Shown in pieces: positions 47,474 to 57,083 of a stretch of 64,000 nucleotides of DNA. The notes under the pieces were generated by a model. It searched no databases and was not told the origin of the DNA. It worked only from the letters and a program-made list of their open reading frames with translations. Made by a program: the position numbers and the translations under genes. The stretch covers positions 248,001 to 312,000 of the forward strand of contig NZ_CP139575.1 of the NCBI RefSeq assembly GCF_034298135.1, written 5' to 3'. Numbering within the stretch: the stretch's first letter is position 1; every line of letters begins with the position of its first letter. The stretch is from Lactobacillus acidophilus. GTDB lineage: Bacteria > Bacillota > Bacilli > Lactobacillales > Lactobacillaceae.

Positions 47474-49028
47474 TAAAGAAGCGCAGGAAGAGACCAAGCA
47501 TTCATCGCTAATCATTCGATGGGTAAGTATCGTTGCATTGACGATTACGGTCTCTTTTGTCATATTTTCAGTTGTCGTTTATCAAATTGTTAGTCAACAG
47601 TCACTTAATCAACAAGAAGAAACTTCGGCCAATGTGGCAGTAACATTGGATAGAACTTTGAGTTCGATTCCAAATGAATTAGAAATTTCTAATGTGATTC
47701 CGTCGCTTTCTCCGTCTACTAGACGTGTATTAAAAGGTGGTCCAGCTATTAGTAGTAAAGATGCTAATAATAATGCTTTTAGTGACAATTTGATTTCATC
47801 AATTTCTAATCCAGATATTAGTGTTGCTGTTTATAATAAGCATAATGAAGTTGTTTTTGCTAACGGTGATACAACGCCTAAATTTAAGCCTTTTAAAGGT
47901 GATTCAAATGTGGTGAAGATCAAACAAAATCGGCGTTTGCTATTAATAACTTATCAAAAAGTTTATTCATCAGTTAATAATAAATTAACGGGTTATATTG
48001 TCGTCTCGAATAGTATGAGATATTACAATAATTTGATGAACAACTTGCTGCGCTTAATGCTAGTACTTTCTCTGATTGCTATTGTGGCATTTATAGGTAT
48101 TTCTTATATATTGGTTGTTAGTGTTGTTAAACCGATTAAGAATATGTCTAAAGTGGCTAAGGAAGTTAATGCTGATCCTAATAGTGTGGCAAGAATTAAA
48201 GAGCTTAACCGGGATGATGAATTAGAAGAATTGGCAACGTCAATTAATAAAATGCTTGATCGAATGCAAAGTTATATTGAGCAACAAAAGCAATTTGTTG
48301 GGGATGTATCTCATGAATTGAGAACTCCAGTGGCCGTAATTGAGGGGCATTTGAATATGCTAGAGCGCTGGGGTAAAGATGATCCACAAATTTTGGATGA
48401 ATCAATTAAGGCGTCTCTTCAAGAAGCTGATCGAATGAAACATTTGATTCAGGAAATGCTTGATTTAACTAGAGCTGAACAAATTGATGTTCAATATCCT
48501 TATGAAGTAACAAATGTTAACGAAACAGTAAAACGAGTTGTTTCTGATTTGGCAATGGTTCATTCAGACTTTAAGATTCAACTTGATGAAGATGATTTAC
48601 CACCAGATACAGAAATTCAAATTTATCATGGTCACTTGGAGCAGCTGTTAGTAATTTTAATAGATAATGGTATTAAGTATTCTACTGATATAAAACAAAT
48701 TAATGTTTCAGCTGGTGTGACTAAAAAAGAAGTTAATATCATTGTTCAGGACTTCGGTGAAGGTATTTCTCAAGAAGATCAAGAGAAGATCTTTAATCGT
48801 TTCTACCGTGTTGATAAAGCAAGAACTCGTGAAAAAGGTGGTAACGGTTTAGGATTATCAATAGCTCAAAAGTTAGTTGATAGCTATGATGGTGAAATCA
48901 GTGTTGAGTCCGTTGAAGGACAAGGTAGTCAGTTTAAGCTACGCTTCCCACGGTTAACCAAGAAACAGGCAGCTAAACTTAGAAAATTAAGTGAAAATGC
49001 TAAAAAGCCAAAAAGTAATTTAGAATAA
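47451..49028 (+). CDS. Sensor histidine kinase (LisK/ArlS-like)
   Basis: 525 residues: two membrane helices (about 25-47 and 203-225) around an extracellular domain, then HAMP, the H box FVGDVSHELRTPVAVIEGH, N box LVILIDNGIKYS, and G boxes DFGEGIS and GGNGLGLSIA. Several ATG codons near the start (47451, 47457, 47460) are possible; all lie inside the regulator gene. The kinase ends with a Lys-rich tail. Confidence 0.92.
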   Translation: MKMMIKNNKEAQEETKHSSLIIRWVSIVALTITVSFVIFSVVVYQIVSQQSLNQQEETSANVAVTLDRTLSSIPNELEISNVIPSLSPSTRRVLKGGPAISSKDANNNAFSDNLISSISNPDISVAVYNKHNEVVFANGDTTPKFKPFKGDSNVVKIKQNRRLLLITYQKVYSSVNNKLTGYIVVSNSMRYYNNLMNNLLRLMLVLSLIAIVAFIGISYILVVSVVKPIKNMSKVAKEVNADPNSVARIKELNRDDELEELATSINKMLDRMQSYIEQQKQFVGDVSHELRTPVAVIEGHLNMLERWGKDDPQILDESIKASLQEADRMKHLIQEMLDLTRAEQIDVQYPYEVTNVNETVKRVVSDLAMVHSDFKIQLDEDDLPPDTEIQIYHGHLEQLLVILIDNGIKYSTDIKQINVSAGVTKKEVNIIVQDFGEGISQEDQEKIFNRFYRVDKARTREKGGNGLGLSIAQKLVDSYDGEISVESVEGQGSQFKLRFPRLTKKQAAKLRKLSENAKKPKSNLE

Positions 49029-49030
49029 AA

Positions 49031-49064
49031 AAATTCCAGTTCAATTTGAACTGGAATTTTTGTT
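49031..49064. terminator. Bidirectional terminator kinase / yidC
   Basis: AAATTCCAGTTC pairs with GAACTGGAATTT (12 bp) with AATTT loop and A or T runs on both sides, between convergent genes. Confidence 0.9.
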
Positions 49065-50032
49065 TACTTACGTCTTTGTTGCTTACCTTTATTACGATTA
49101 CGTAAATCTTGGTGTAATTCTTTTTTAGCTTCGTTATTCTTACTGCCGCTTGTTGAATCAGTATCAAACAATGAAGCGACTTTTTCCTTAGTAACAACTA
49201 CTTCAACAGGCTTTTCCTTTAATTCGTCTGCAACGTGTTGCTTAACCTTGGGAGTAAGAATAAAGGTAACAATCAATTGTTGGATAATCATTACAAAGTT
49301 ACCTGCTGCCCAATAAAGTGCTAAGGCACCTGAGAATGATAAACTGAAGAACAATGTCATGATTGGGTTAAATAGCATCATGGATTGCATGGTCTTCTTT
49401 TGTTCTTCAGGAATACCGATTGTAGAGATGTAGCCTTGGATAACAGTGAAGACAGTAGCGATAATTGCTAAGACAACTGACTTTTGGCTAAGTGAAATAC
49501 CAAAGAAAGTTGAATGAGCTAATTCTTGTGAGTAGAATACTGCTTGATAAATTCCCCACATAATTGGTAATTGGATAAGTAAAGGAAGACATCCAATACC
49601 ACCGGTTAAGGAAACCTGGTTCTTTGAATACAGCTCTCTTTGCCACCCTGACAGAGTCATTTGTTGATCAGGTGTAATGCCCTTATGCTTCATTGCATTT
49701 TGGATCAGCTTCATTTGAGGCTGTAAGCGAGCCATTTTTTCTTGTTGACGAACACTCTTATTTTGTTGAACCAACATAAGAGGCATCAAAATGAGTCGAA
49801 CTACAAATGTAATGATCACGATACCCCAACCAGCACCATTTTCACCACCGATCATGTGTGCTGTTTGGATCATGATATTTTGTAAAGGACGACCTAACCA
49901 TTGGTAAACCCAGCCGTAAATACCACTATGTGGCGTTACATTTGGATTATTAGTTGCCCCGCAGGCACTCAACACAAGTGTAGCTACTAAAACAAGAGCT
50001 ACAACTCCCATATATTTTTTGATTTTTCTCAT
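49064..50032 (-). CDS. yidC: Membrane protein insertase YidC (lipoprotein type)
   Basis: 322 residues with a lipoprotein signal (VATLVLSACG, lipid on Cys) and about five membrane helices. The conserved core is WGIVIITFVVRLILMPLML, where the groove Arg lies, and a Lys/Arg-rich tail ends in KGKQQRRK. It inserts proteins into the membrane with or without SecYEG. It is the second gene of acyP-yidC; Gram-positive bacteria often carry two yidC genes and the other may be elsewhere. Confidence 0.95.
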   Translation of the reverse strand: MRKIKKYMGVVALVLVATLVLSACGATNNPNVTPHSGIYGWVYQWLGRPLQNIMIQTAHMIGGENGAGWGIVIITFVVRLILMPLMLVQQNKSVRQQEKMARLQPQMKLIQNAMKHKGITPDQQMTLSGWQRELYSKNQVSLTGGIGCLPLLIQLPIMWGIYQAVFYSQELAHSTFFGISLSQKSVVLAIIATVFTVIQGYISTIGIPEEQKKTMQSMMLFNPIMTLFFSLSFSGALALYWAAGNFVMIIQQLIVTFILTPKVKQHVADELKEKPVEVVVTKEKVASLFDTDSTSGSKNNEAKKELHQDLRNRNKGKQQRRK

Positions 50033-50073
50033 TTAAATAAATCACCACTTAATTTCTATCTAAAAATACATAC

Positions 50074-50346
50074 TTAATATAATACATGAAAGTCGTGCAT
50101 TTTTTCTACACTTGGAACTGATTCTTGTTCAATATTTTCAATATGTGCAAAGCCAGAAGCAGAAGGTAATTTTTCGATGAAATGATCGATATCGCTAGAC
50201 TCACCTTGTAAATAGATTGTGACGGTGCCATCTGGATTATTTTTTACGGTACCTGGGATATTCATTTTATTAGCTAAAGCTTGTGTGCTCCAGCGAAAAC
50301 CAACACCTTGTACTATTCCTGAAACGATTAATTTTCTAGTTTCCAT
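50074..50346 (-). CDS. acyP: Acylphosphatase
   Basis: 90 residues; hydrolyses acyl phosphates. The substrate loop GIVQGVGFRWSTQALA contains the catalytic Arg; Asn is in VKNNPDGTV. AGAGGTTTA is upstream. Located 41 bases before yidC on the same strand. Confidence 0.95.
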   Translation of the reverse strand: METRKLIVSGIVQGVGFRWSTQALANKMNIPGTVKNNPDGTVTIYLQGESSDIDHFIEKLPSASGFAHIENIEQESVPSVEKMHDFHVLY

Positions 50347-50471
50347 AGATTAAACCTCTTAAAAAAATAATTCTATCTCTAATTTTACCATGTTCAATTA
50401 TTCCATTAGCATTAATTGAAATTATGGTATATTTTATTTAATTGAATGAACATAATAAAAGGAGATCAAAT

Positions 50472-51239
50472 ATGCAACAAATTAGTTCCGTTAATAACGC
50501 GACAATAAAAAAGTTAGCTAAATTAAATCAAAAAAAGTATCGTGATGATGAAGGTAGTTATCTTATTGAAGGCTTTCACTTATTTGAAGAAGCAATTAAA
50601 GCTGGCAAAAAATATCAATATATATTAGGTACTGAAGAGGCACTCGATAAGGTAAATGAAGATTATAATCTTGAATTAGATGGTAAAAATGTAATTTTAA
50701 TTAATAAAGCAATTGCACGTCATTTGAGTAGTACTAAAAATTCTCAAGAGATCTTTATGGTTCTTAAAATTGATCAACCAAGAGAATTTCCATTTAATTA
50801 TGGTAAATGGGTTTTACTTGATAATTTAGCTGATCCTGGCAATGTGGGTACTATTATCAGAACTGCGGATGCAGCCGGTTTTGATGGTGTCGTATTATCT
50901 TCAGAAAGCGCAGACTTATATAATCCAAAGACGCAACGTGCCATGCAAGGAAGTCAATTTCACATTGAATTAATTAAGCGAGATTTGGCAGATGCAATTA
51001 CAGATTTTCAAGATGCTGCTATTCCAGTATATGCAAGTATGCTTGATAAGAGTGCTAAGCAACTGCAAGATTTTGAAAAAGTACCACAATTAGCCTTAAT
51101 TATTGGTAATGAAGCACATGGAGTAAGTAGTACAATTGCTAGTTTAAGTGATGAAAAGTTATATATTCCGATTAAGGGTAAGGCTGAGTCCTTAAATGCT
51201 GCAGTAGCTGCAGGAATTATGATTTACCATTTTGCTTAA
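50472..51239 (+). CDS. TrmH/SpoU family RNA 2'-O-methyltransferase
   Basis: 255 residues: an N-terminal substrate-binding domain (YLIEGFHLFEEAIKAGK) and a SPOUT knot domain with motifs LLDNLADPGNVGTIIRTADAAG, LALIIGNEAHGVS and IPIKGKAESLNAAVAAGIM. It methylates a ribose in rRNA or tRNA; the site is unknown. ATG 50472 follows AAAGGAGA; the longer frame from 50442 includes that site. It is divergent from acyP. Confidence 0.92.
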   Translation: MQQISSVNNATIKKLAKLNQKKYRDDEGSYLIEGFHLFEEAIKAGKKYQYILGTEEALDKVNEDYNLELDGKNVILINKAIARHLSSTKNSQEIFMVLKIDQPREFPFNYGKWVLLDNLADPGNVGTIIRTADAAGFDGVVLSSESADLYNPKTQRAMQGSQFHIELIKRDLADAITDFQDAAIPVYASMLDKSAKQLQDFEKVPQLALIIGNEAHGVSSTIASLSDEKLYIPIKGKAESLNAAVAAGIMIYHFA

Positions 51240-51341
51240 CGCTTGTAATTAGTAAGTGAATTTTCTATAATAACTTATAGTAATACAATAAAAATGTATA
51301 TAGATTTTTATTTGCAATCTATAAGATTATGGGGGATTTTT

Positions 51342-51692
51342 ATGCAAGAAGTTAAGGAAAAAAAGGAGACTATTCCTTGTAAACCAGAAAATTATGAATT
51401 ATGTTGTCATTTTATCAATGCTTTTCAAATAATTGGTAAAAAATGGAATGGATTAATTATTAGTTCATTGTGTGACACAGAAGATATGCGTTTTAAAGAT
51501 TTAGCTCGTTGTATCGAAGCTTGCTCTGATCGTGTTTTAGTTGAAAGACTAAAAGAATTAGAAAGAGAAGAAATCGTTAAGAGAAGCGTAGATAAAAATA
51601 CTGGTATCATTTCTTATGGCCTCACTGAAAAAGGGGCAGATCTTAAGCCAGTATTTGATCAAGTTCATAATTGGGCTGATAAATGGGCTTAG
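51342..51692 (+). CDS. HxlR family transcriptional regulator
   Basis: 116 residues; winged-helix HxlR domain (IIGKKWNGLIISSLCDTEDMRFKDLARCI and LVERLKELEREEIVKR). ATG 51342 follows GGGGGA. It has Cys near positions 14, 22, 23, 44, 53 and 57, more than most relatives, which could mean thiol sensing as in some HxlR proteins. No divergent enzyme gene to regulate is adjacent; the next gene is pheS. Confidence 0.88.
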   Translation: MQEVKEKKETIPCKPENYELCCHFINAFQIIGKKWNGLIISSLCDTEDMRFKDLARCIEACSDRVLVERLKELEREEIVKRSVDKNTGIISYGLTEKGADLKPVFDQVHNWADKWA

Positions 51693-51695
51693 GGC

Positions 51696-51724
51696 TTGCA
51701 AGAATTCCAAAAAAGAAATATCAT
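51696..51724 (+). promoter_or_regulatory. Promoter of pheST
   Basis: TTGCAA, a 17-base spacer and TATCAT, at the end of the HxlR gene and just before the T-box leader. Confidence 0.6.
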
Positions 51725-51734
51725 ATTAATTAAT

Positions 51735-51955
51735 TACTAAGATCAAGACTAGTAACGGTTAATTTCTAGACAGAGAATCTTCTTTAAAAAGCTGAAAGAG
51801 AAGATAGAATGATAATCGTGAATTTCATCTTGGGAGTAGAATCTAATCAATTCCGGTATTTCACCGTTATCGAAAACTTGAGTGTGGGCATATTTATGTT
51901 CAAACTAGGGTGGTACCGCGACGCTTCGTCCCTATTTAGGGACGGGGCTTTTTTG
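51735..51955 (+). promoter_or_regulatory. T-box riboswitch, phenylalanyl-tRNA type
   Basis: The leader ends with the T-box signature AGGGTGGTACCGCG (51907-51920). A terminator follows, GCTTCGTCCCT / AGGGACGGGGC plus T run (51923-51954), 20 bases before pheS. A TTC triplet in GTGAATTTCATC near 51824 is a plausible Phe specifier. Uncharged tRNA-Phe would favour read-through into pheST. Confidence 0.9.
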
Positions 51956-51974
51956 TTTTGAAAGGAAAGATTTA

Positions 51975-53024
51975 ATGGACTTATTTGATAAGTTAAAAGA
52001 GCTTCATGAAGAAGGACTTAAGCAAATCAGTAAAGCTACTGATGAAAAGACTTTGAATGAAGTAAGAGTCGAACTTGTTGGTCGTAAGGGTGAATTAACT
52101 AAGATTTTGCACTCAATGCGTGATGTTGCACCAGAAAATAGACGTGAAGTGGGTCAAAAAGTTAATGAATTGCGTGATTTGTTTAATGCCCAATTAGACG
52201 AAGCAAAGGAAAACATTGTTAAAGCAGTTTTAGCTAAACGACTTGAAGAAGAAAAAATTGATGTTACTTTGCCAGGTCGTGAAGGGCATTTGGGCTCCAA
52301 GCACCCAATTAATATCATCTTGGATGATCTTGAAAGTTATTTCATTGGTATGGGTTACAAAGTTGTACAAGGTCCAGAAATTGAAACAGATCACTATGTC
52401 TTTGAAATGATGAACTTACCAAAGGATCACCCAGCTCGTGATATGCAAGCTACTTTCTACATTAATGATGAAAACTTGCTTAGATCTCAAACTTCAGGTG
52501 ACCAAGCTCGTGTGCTTGAAAAGCATGACTTCTCAAAGGGTCCTCTTAAGATGGTTGGTCCTGGTAAGGTATACCGTCGTGATGACGATGATGCGACTCA
52601 CTCTCACCAATTTATGCAAATGGAAGGGTTAGTTATTGACAAGCACGTTACTATGAGCGATTTAAAGGGTACTTTGGAAATGATCGCTAAGCACGTATTT
52701 GGGCAAGATAGAGCAACCCGTTTACGTCCAAGTTATTTCCCCTTCACTGAACCATCTGTAGAAATGGATGTATCTTGTTTTAATTGTGATGGTAAAGGTT
52801 GTCCAATTTGTAAATACACTGGTTGGATTGAAGTATTAGGTGCTGGTATGGTTCACCCTAATGTTTTAGAAAATGCTGGTGTTGATTCAAACGTTTACGG
52901 TGGTTTTGCCTTCGGTGTAGGACTTGATCGTTTCGCAATTTTGAAATACGGCATTGATGATATTCGTGACTTCTACACAAACGATGTTCGTTTCTTAGAA
53001 CAATTCCGCAAGGAGGAAAAGTAA
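51975..53024 (+). CDS. pheS: Phenylalanyl-tRNA synthetase alpha subunit
   Basis: 349 residues: N-terminal coiled coil and class II catalytic core. Motifs are [34 protein letters not shown] and [26 protein letters not shown]-like cysteine cluster ([18 protein letters not shown]) is typical of Firmicutes PheS. It is 3 bases before pheT. Confidence 0.97.
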   Translation: MDLFDKLKELHEEGLKQISKATDEKTLNEVRVELVGRKGELTKILHSMRDVAPENRREVGQKVNELRDLFNAQLDEAKENIVKAVLAKRLEEEKIDVTLPGREGHLGSKHPINIILDDLESYFIGMGYKVVQGPEIETDHYVFEMMNLPKDHPARDMQATFYINDENLLRSQTSGDQARVLEKHDFSKGPLKMVGPGKVYRRDDDDATHSHQFMQMEGLVIDKHVTMSDLKGTLEMIAKHVFGQDRATRLRPSYFPFTEPSVEMDVSCFNCDGKGCPICKYTGWIEVLGAGMVHPNVLENAGVDSNVYGGFAFGVGLDRFAILKYGIDDIRDFYTNDVRFLEQFRKEEK

Positions 53025-53027
53025 TAG

Positions 53028-55442
53028 ATGTTAGTTTCATATAATTGGTTACAAGATTTTCTTAATTTAGATCAAGAACCTCATGCTTTAGCTGAAAAGA
53101 TTACTCGTACTGGTGTTGAAATTGCCGATGTTAAGCATCCAGAAGAGGGCCTTAAGAAGTTAGTTGTAGGTAAAGTTATTGACTGTGAAGGAGTTGAAGG
53201 TACTCACCTTCACTTAACTCATGTTGATGTTGGTGAAGATGAACCATTACAAATCGTTTGTGGTGCACCTAATGTTGCTGCAGGTGAATTAGTAATTGTT
53301 GCTCTTCATGGCGCAAGAATTGCCGGTAATGAAAAGATTAAGAAGGGTAAGATTCGTGGTATCGAAAGTTATGGTATGATCTGTGGCTTACAAGAAATCG
53401 GTTTTAGTGATAGTGTTGTACCTGAAGAATTTGCTGATGGAATTTATGTTTTCCCAGAAGATGCTGACGTTAAACCTGGTCAAGATGTTTATGAAGCGTT
53501 AGGTATGGACGACTATATTTTAGACTTTGATATTACACCAAACCGTGCAGATACTTTAGGTATGGAAGGTGCAGCTTACGAAGTTGGTGCTATTGTAGAT
53601 CAAAAGCCCAAGATTGGAGATGTAGTCTTAAAAGAAGATGGTCCAGACTGGACTAGTTCTCTTGAAGCAAATGTTGATGAAAAGTTAGCTCCGAAATTCT
53701 ACTTGCGTAAATTGACTGGTGTTAAGATTCAACCATCACCACTTTGGATGCAAAGACGTCTTTGGAATGCAGGCATTCGTCCAATTAACAATGTTGTTGA
53801 CGTGACTAATTATGTAATGCTTTTAACTGGTCAACCAATGCATGCATATGATGCAAAAACTTTTGAAACGGGTAAGCTCGAAGTTAGATTGGCTAACAAG
53901 GGTGAAAAGTTGACTTTACTTAATGAAAAAGAAGTTGAACTTGATCCTCGTGACATCATTATTACCGATGGTGAAAAACCTGTAATGATGGCAGGTGTTA
54001 TGGGTGGCTTAAATTCAGAAATTACTTCGGAAACTACTGATGTAATTCTTGAATCAGCAATTTTTGATCCAACTTTGGTTAGAAAGTCTGCTCTTCGTCA
54101 TGCTAACCGTACTGAAGCTTCAAGTCGCTATGAAAAGGGTGTTAATTGGGATGCCACCGAAAAGGCTATTAACATGGCTGCACTTTTACTCAGAAATGAT
54201 GCACAAGCTACTATTGACGAAGGAATTATTAAAGCAACTGATACTAAGCGTGAACCAGTTGTAGTTAAAACTACCGTTTCACACATTAATGATGTTTTAG
54301 GATCAGAAATTAGTGCTGAAGAAATGATCAAAATTTTTGATCGTTTAGGCTTTGTAGTTGACCAAGATGGTGACAATATTGCTGTTCATGTTCCAAACAG
54401 AAGATGGGATATTTCAATTCCTGCTGACTTGGTTGAAGAAGTTGGTCGTATTTACGGCTATGATAATTTGAAGTCAACCCAACCACTTTTGGCTGAAACT
54501 CATGGCGGTTACTCAGAAAAAGAAGAAATGATGCGCCGTATGAAGGCAATTGTGGAAGGTCAGGGCTTAATGGAAGCTATTTCTTACTCATTGACTTCAC
54601 CTGAAAAAGCTGTTCGATACACAAAGGATCCTAAGGACATTGTTAAGGTACAAATGCCTTTGAATTCAAGTCGTTCAGTAATGCGTCAAAACTTGATGAC
54701 TGGTTTGGTTGATGCAGCTAGCTATAACTTTGCTAGAAAGCAAACTCAATTAGCATTGTTTGAGCAAGGTCGTGTTTATGATCACGAAGGTGGTACATTT
54801 AATGAACATGAACATCTTGCTGCATTATATTCAGGTAATACTTTTGCTGAAAATTGGCAACATTTGACTCAAAAGGTTGATTTCTACTTTGTTAAAGGTC
54901 AATTAACTAATTTATTTACTGCAATTGGTATTGATCCTGAAAAGGTAACTTATGAAGCCGCTCCAATATTAGGCATGCACCCAACTAGAACTGCTGCTAT
55001 CTATATTGATAAGCAATATGTAGGTATGATTGGTATGATTGCTCACGCTGTAACTTTAGCTGATAAGGCACTTCGTGGTGCAGAACTTTACGGTTATGAA
55101 ATCAATCTTGATACAATTATTCCAATGCTTACTAAGGGAATGACTGCTGTTCCAGCTCCTAAGTTCCCAGCAATTGAGCGTGATCTTTCACTTTTAGTAG
55201 ATAAAGAAATCACTAACCAAGAAGTTGAAAATGTAATTAAATCTAACGCAGGTAAATATTTAGTTGATCTTAAAGTAATTGATGTTTACGAAGGTAGCCA
55301 TATTGCTATTGGAAAGAAGAGTTTCGCATATAACTTGACTTTCTTAAATAGAAAAGATACTTTAACTGATAAAGTTGTTAATAATGCAATGGACAAGATC
55401 ATTGCTGGCTTAGAAAATGATCTTGATATTAAAGTACGTTAA
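53028..55442 (+). CDS. pheT: Phenylalanyl-tRNA synthetase beta subunit
   Basis: 804 residues, full length: tRNA-binding OB domain (about 40-150), B3/B4 editing domain, B5 domain, catalytic-like domain and C-terminal anticodon-binding domain (PKFPAIERDLSLLVDKEI onward). AAGGAGGAAA lies upstream of the ATG. Co-transcribed with pheS under the T-box. Confidence 0.97.
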   Translation: MLVSYNWLQDFLNLDQEPHALAEKITRTGVEIADVKHPEEGLKKLVVGKVIDCEGVEGTHLHLTHVDVGEDEPLQIVCGAPNVAAGELVIVALHGARIAGNEKIKKGKIRGIESYGMICGLQEIGFSDSVVPEEFADGIYVFPEDADVKPGQDVYEALGMDDYILDFDITPNRADTLGMEGAAYEVGAIVDQKPKIGDVVLKEDGPDWTSSLEANVDEKLAPKFYLRKLTGVKIQPSPLWMQRRLWNAGIRPINNVVDVTNYVMLLTGQPMHAYDAKTFETGKLEVRLANKGEKLTLLNEKEVELDPRDIIITDGEKPVMMAGVMGGLNSEITSETTDVILESAIFDPTLVRKSALRHANRTEASSRYEKGVNWDATEKAINMAALLLRNDAQATIDEGIIKATDTKREPVVVKTTVSHINDVLGSEISAEEMIKIFDRLGFVVDQDGDNIAVHVPNRRWDISIPADLVEEVGRIYGYDNLKSTQPLLAETHGGYSEKEEMMRRMKAIVEGQGLMEAISYSLTSPEKAVRYTKDPKDIVKVQMPLNSSRSVMRQNLMTGLVDAASYNFARKQTQLALFEQGRVYDHEGGTFNEHEHLAALYSGNTFAENWQHLTQKVDFYFVKGQLTNLFTAIGIDPEKVTYEAAPILGMHPTRTAAIYIDKQYVGMIGMIAHAVTLADKALRGAELYGYEINLDTIIPMLTKGMTAVPAPKFPAIERDLSLLVDKEITNQEVENVIKSNAGKYLVDLKVIDVYEGSHIAIGKKSFAYNLTFLNRKDTLTDKVVNNAMDKIIAGLENDLDIKVR

Positions 55443-55517
55443 AGGTTGACTTTACTGGTGTAAACCAATATTATTGATCAGTGCAAAGAAAATTTAATTT
55501 CTGAGGAGTTAAAAATT

Positions 55518-55994
55518 ATGCCTGAAAAATCTTATCCAATGACTGCTGAAGGTAAAGAAAAACTTGAAGCAGAATTAAAGAATTTAAAATTAGTTAAACG
55601 TCCAGAAGTAATTGAACGTATTAAGGTTGCGCGCTCATTCGGTGACTTATCAGAAAACTCTGAATATGATGCAGCTAAAGATGAACAAAGTCATTTGGAA
55701 GACAGAATTGCTCAAGTAGAAGAAATGCTTAAGTATGCTCAAGTTGTTGACGCTGAAAGCGTTGATCCAAATGAAGTTTCAGTTGGTAAGACCATTACTT
55801 ATACTGAAGTTGGCACAGATGATCCAGAAACTTACACTATTGTAGGTAGTGATGAATCAGACCCATTGAATGGCAAGATTTCAAATGATTCACCAATTGC
55901 TCAAGCTTTGCTTGGTAAGAAGAAGGGTGAAACTGTATCAATTACCACTCCTGGTGGCCAATTTGACGTTGTAATTAACAAGGTTGAAGCTTAA
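55518..55994 (+). CDS. greA: Transcription elongation factor GreA
   Basis: 158 residues: N-terminal coiled coil with the acidic tip ([19 protein letters not shown]) that promotes transcript cleavage by RNA polymerase, then the C-terminal FKBP-like domain. GAGGAG precedes the ATG. It follows pheT by 75 bases. Confidence 0.97.
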   Translation: MPEKSYPMTAEGKEKLEAELKNLKLVKRPEVIERIKVARSFGDLSENSEYDAAKDEQSHLEDRIAQVEEMLKYAQVVDAESVDPNEVSVGKTITYTEVGTDDPETYTIVGSDESDPLNGKISNDSPIAQALLGKKKGETVSITTPGGQFDVVINKVEA

Positions 55995-56001
55995 TAAATA
56001 A

Positions 56002-56033
56002 AAAAGAGGAGTGGGTGATACTCCTCTTTTGTG
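56002..56033 (+). terminator. Intrinsic terminator after greA
   Basis: AAAAGAGGAGT pairs with ACTCCTCTTTT (11 bp), loop of 7. Confidence 0.9.
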
Positions 56034-56054
56034 TTATTAGAAAGGATTTTTAAA

Positions 56055-56969
56055 ATGAGAAAAGTAGGTATAATCGGAATGGGTCATGTAGGTGCTACTG
56101 TAGCATATACTTTGTTTACTCATGGAATTGCTGACGAATTAGTTTTAATTGATAAAAATGAAGATAAAGTTGCTGCTGAATATAATGACTTACGTGATTC
56201 TTTATCAAGAAATAATTACTACGTTCGTGTAACTATGCAAGATTGGCATGAATTAAAAGATGCGGATATTATTGTAACTGCTTTTGGTGATATTGCGGCT
56301 AGTGTCAAGACTGGCGATCGTTTTGGTGAATTTGAACTTAACGCTAAGAATGCAAAAGAAGTCGGTGAAAAGATTAAGAACACTGGTTTTAAGGGTGTAC
56401 TTCTTAATATCTCTAATCCATGTGATGCTGTTGCACAAATCTTGCAAGAAACTACTGGATTAAGTAAGAACCAAGTTTTAGGTACTGGTACTTTCTTGGA
56501 TACTGCAAGAATGCAAAGAATTATTGGTGAAAAGCTAGGTCAAGATCCAAAAAATGTTGAAGGTTGGGTTTTGGGTGAACATGGTTCATCACAATTTATC
56601 GCTTGGTCCACTGTTCGTGTTAACAACAAGATTGCTATTCAATTATTTAGCGAAAATGAACAAAGAAAGTTAAATAAGGTACCAAACAAGAATTCATTTG
56701 TGGTTGCAAATGGAAAAGGCTACACTAGTTACGCAATTGCTACATGTGCTGTAAGGCTTATTCAAGCAATCTTTTCTGATGCTCATTTATATGCTCCTGT
56801 ATCAGTATACAATCCAGAATACAAGACTTATATTGGCTATCCTGCAATTATTGGTCGTGATGGAATTGAACAAGTGATTGAATTGAAACTTACTTCAAAT
56901 GAACGTGAAAAGCTTCAAGCAGCAGCTGATAAGATCAAGGAACACTTGGAACAACTGAAGAACAAGTAA
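56055..56969 (+). CDS. L-2-hydroxyisocaproate / L-lactate dehydrogenase family enzyme
   Basis: 304 residues; NAD-dependent 2-hydroxyacid dehydrogenase of the LDH/MDH fold. The dinucleotide loop is GIIGMGHVGATVAYTL, and the catalytic His is in LGEHGSSQFIAWSTV. The block GTGTFLDTARMQR and the TAFGDIAAS loop resemble the L-hydroxyisocaproate dehydrogenase of Weissella confusa more than true LDH, so it probably reduces branched 2-oxo acids from amino-acid catabolism. ATG 56055 follows AAAGGA. Confidence 0.85.
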   Translation: MRKVGIIGMGHVGATVAYTLFTHGIADELVLIDKNEDKVAAEYNDLRDSLSRNNYYVRVTMQDWHELKDADIIVTAFGDIAASVKTGDRFGEFELNAKNAKEVGEKIKNTGFKGVLLNISNPCDAVAQILQETTGLSKNQVLGTGTFLDTARMQRIIGEKLGQDPKNVEGWVLGEHGSSQFIAWSTVRVNNKIAIQLFSENEQRKLNKVPNKNSFVVANGKGYTSYAIATCAVRLIQAIFSDAHLYAPVSVYNPEYKTYIGYPAIIGRDGIEQVIELKLTSNEREKLQAAADKIKEHLEQLKNK

Positions 56970-56988
56970 AACTTGATGCTTAAGAATT

Positions 56989-57017
56989 AAAGGCGATCTG
57001 AGGATTGCCTTTTTTTA
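56989..57017 (+). terminator. Intrinsic terminator
   Basis: AAAGGCGAT pairs with ATTGCCTTT, followed by a T run, after the hydroxyacid dehydrogenase gene. Confidence 0.8.
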
Positions 57018-57083
57018 TTTTCATTTTTTCTTTACTAAGAGTAGAATGAAAATAAAATTAAGTTTGAAGGCAGGTGCCGTTAT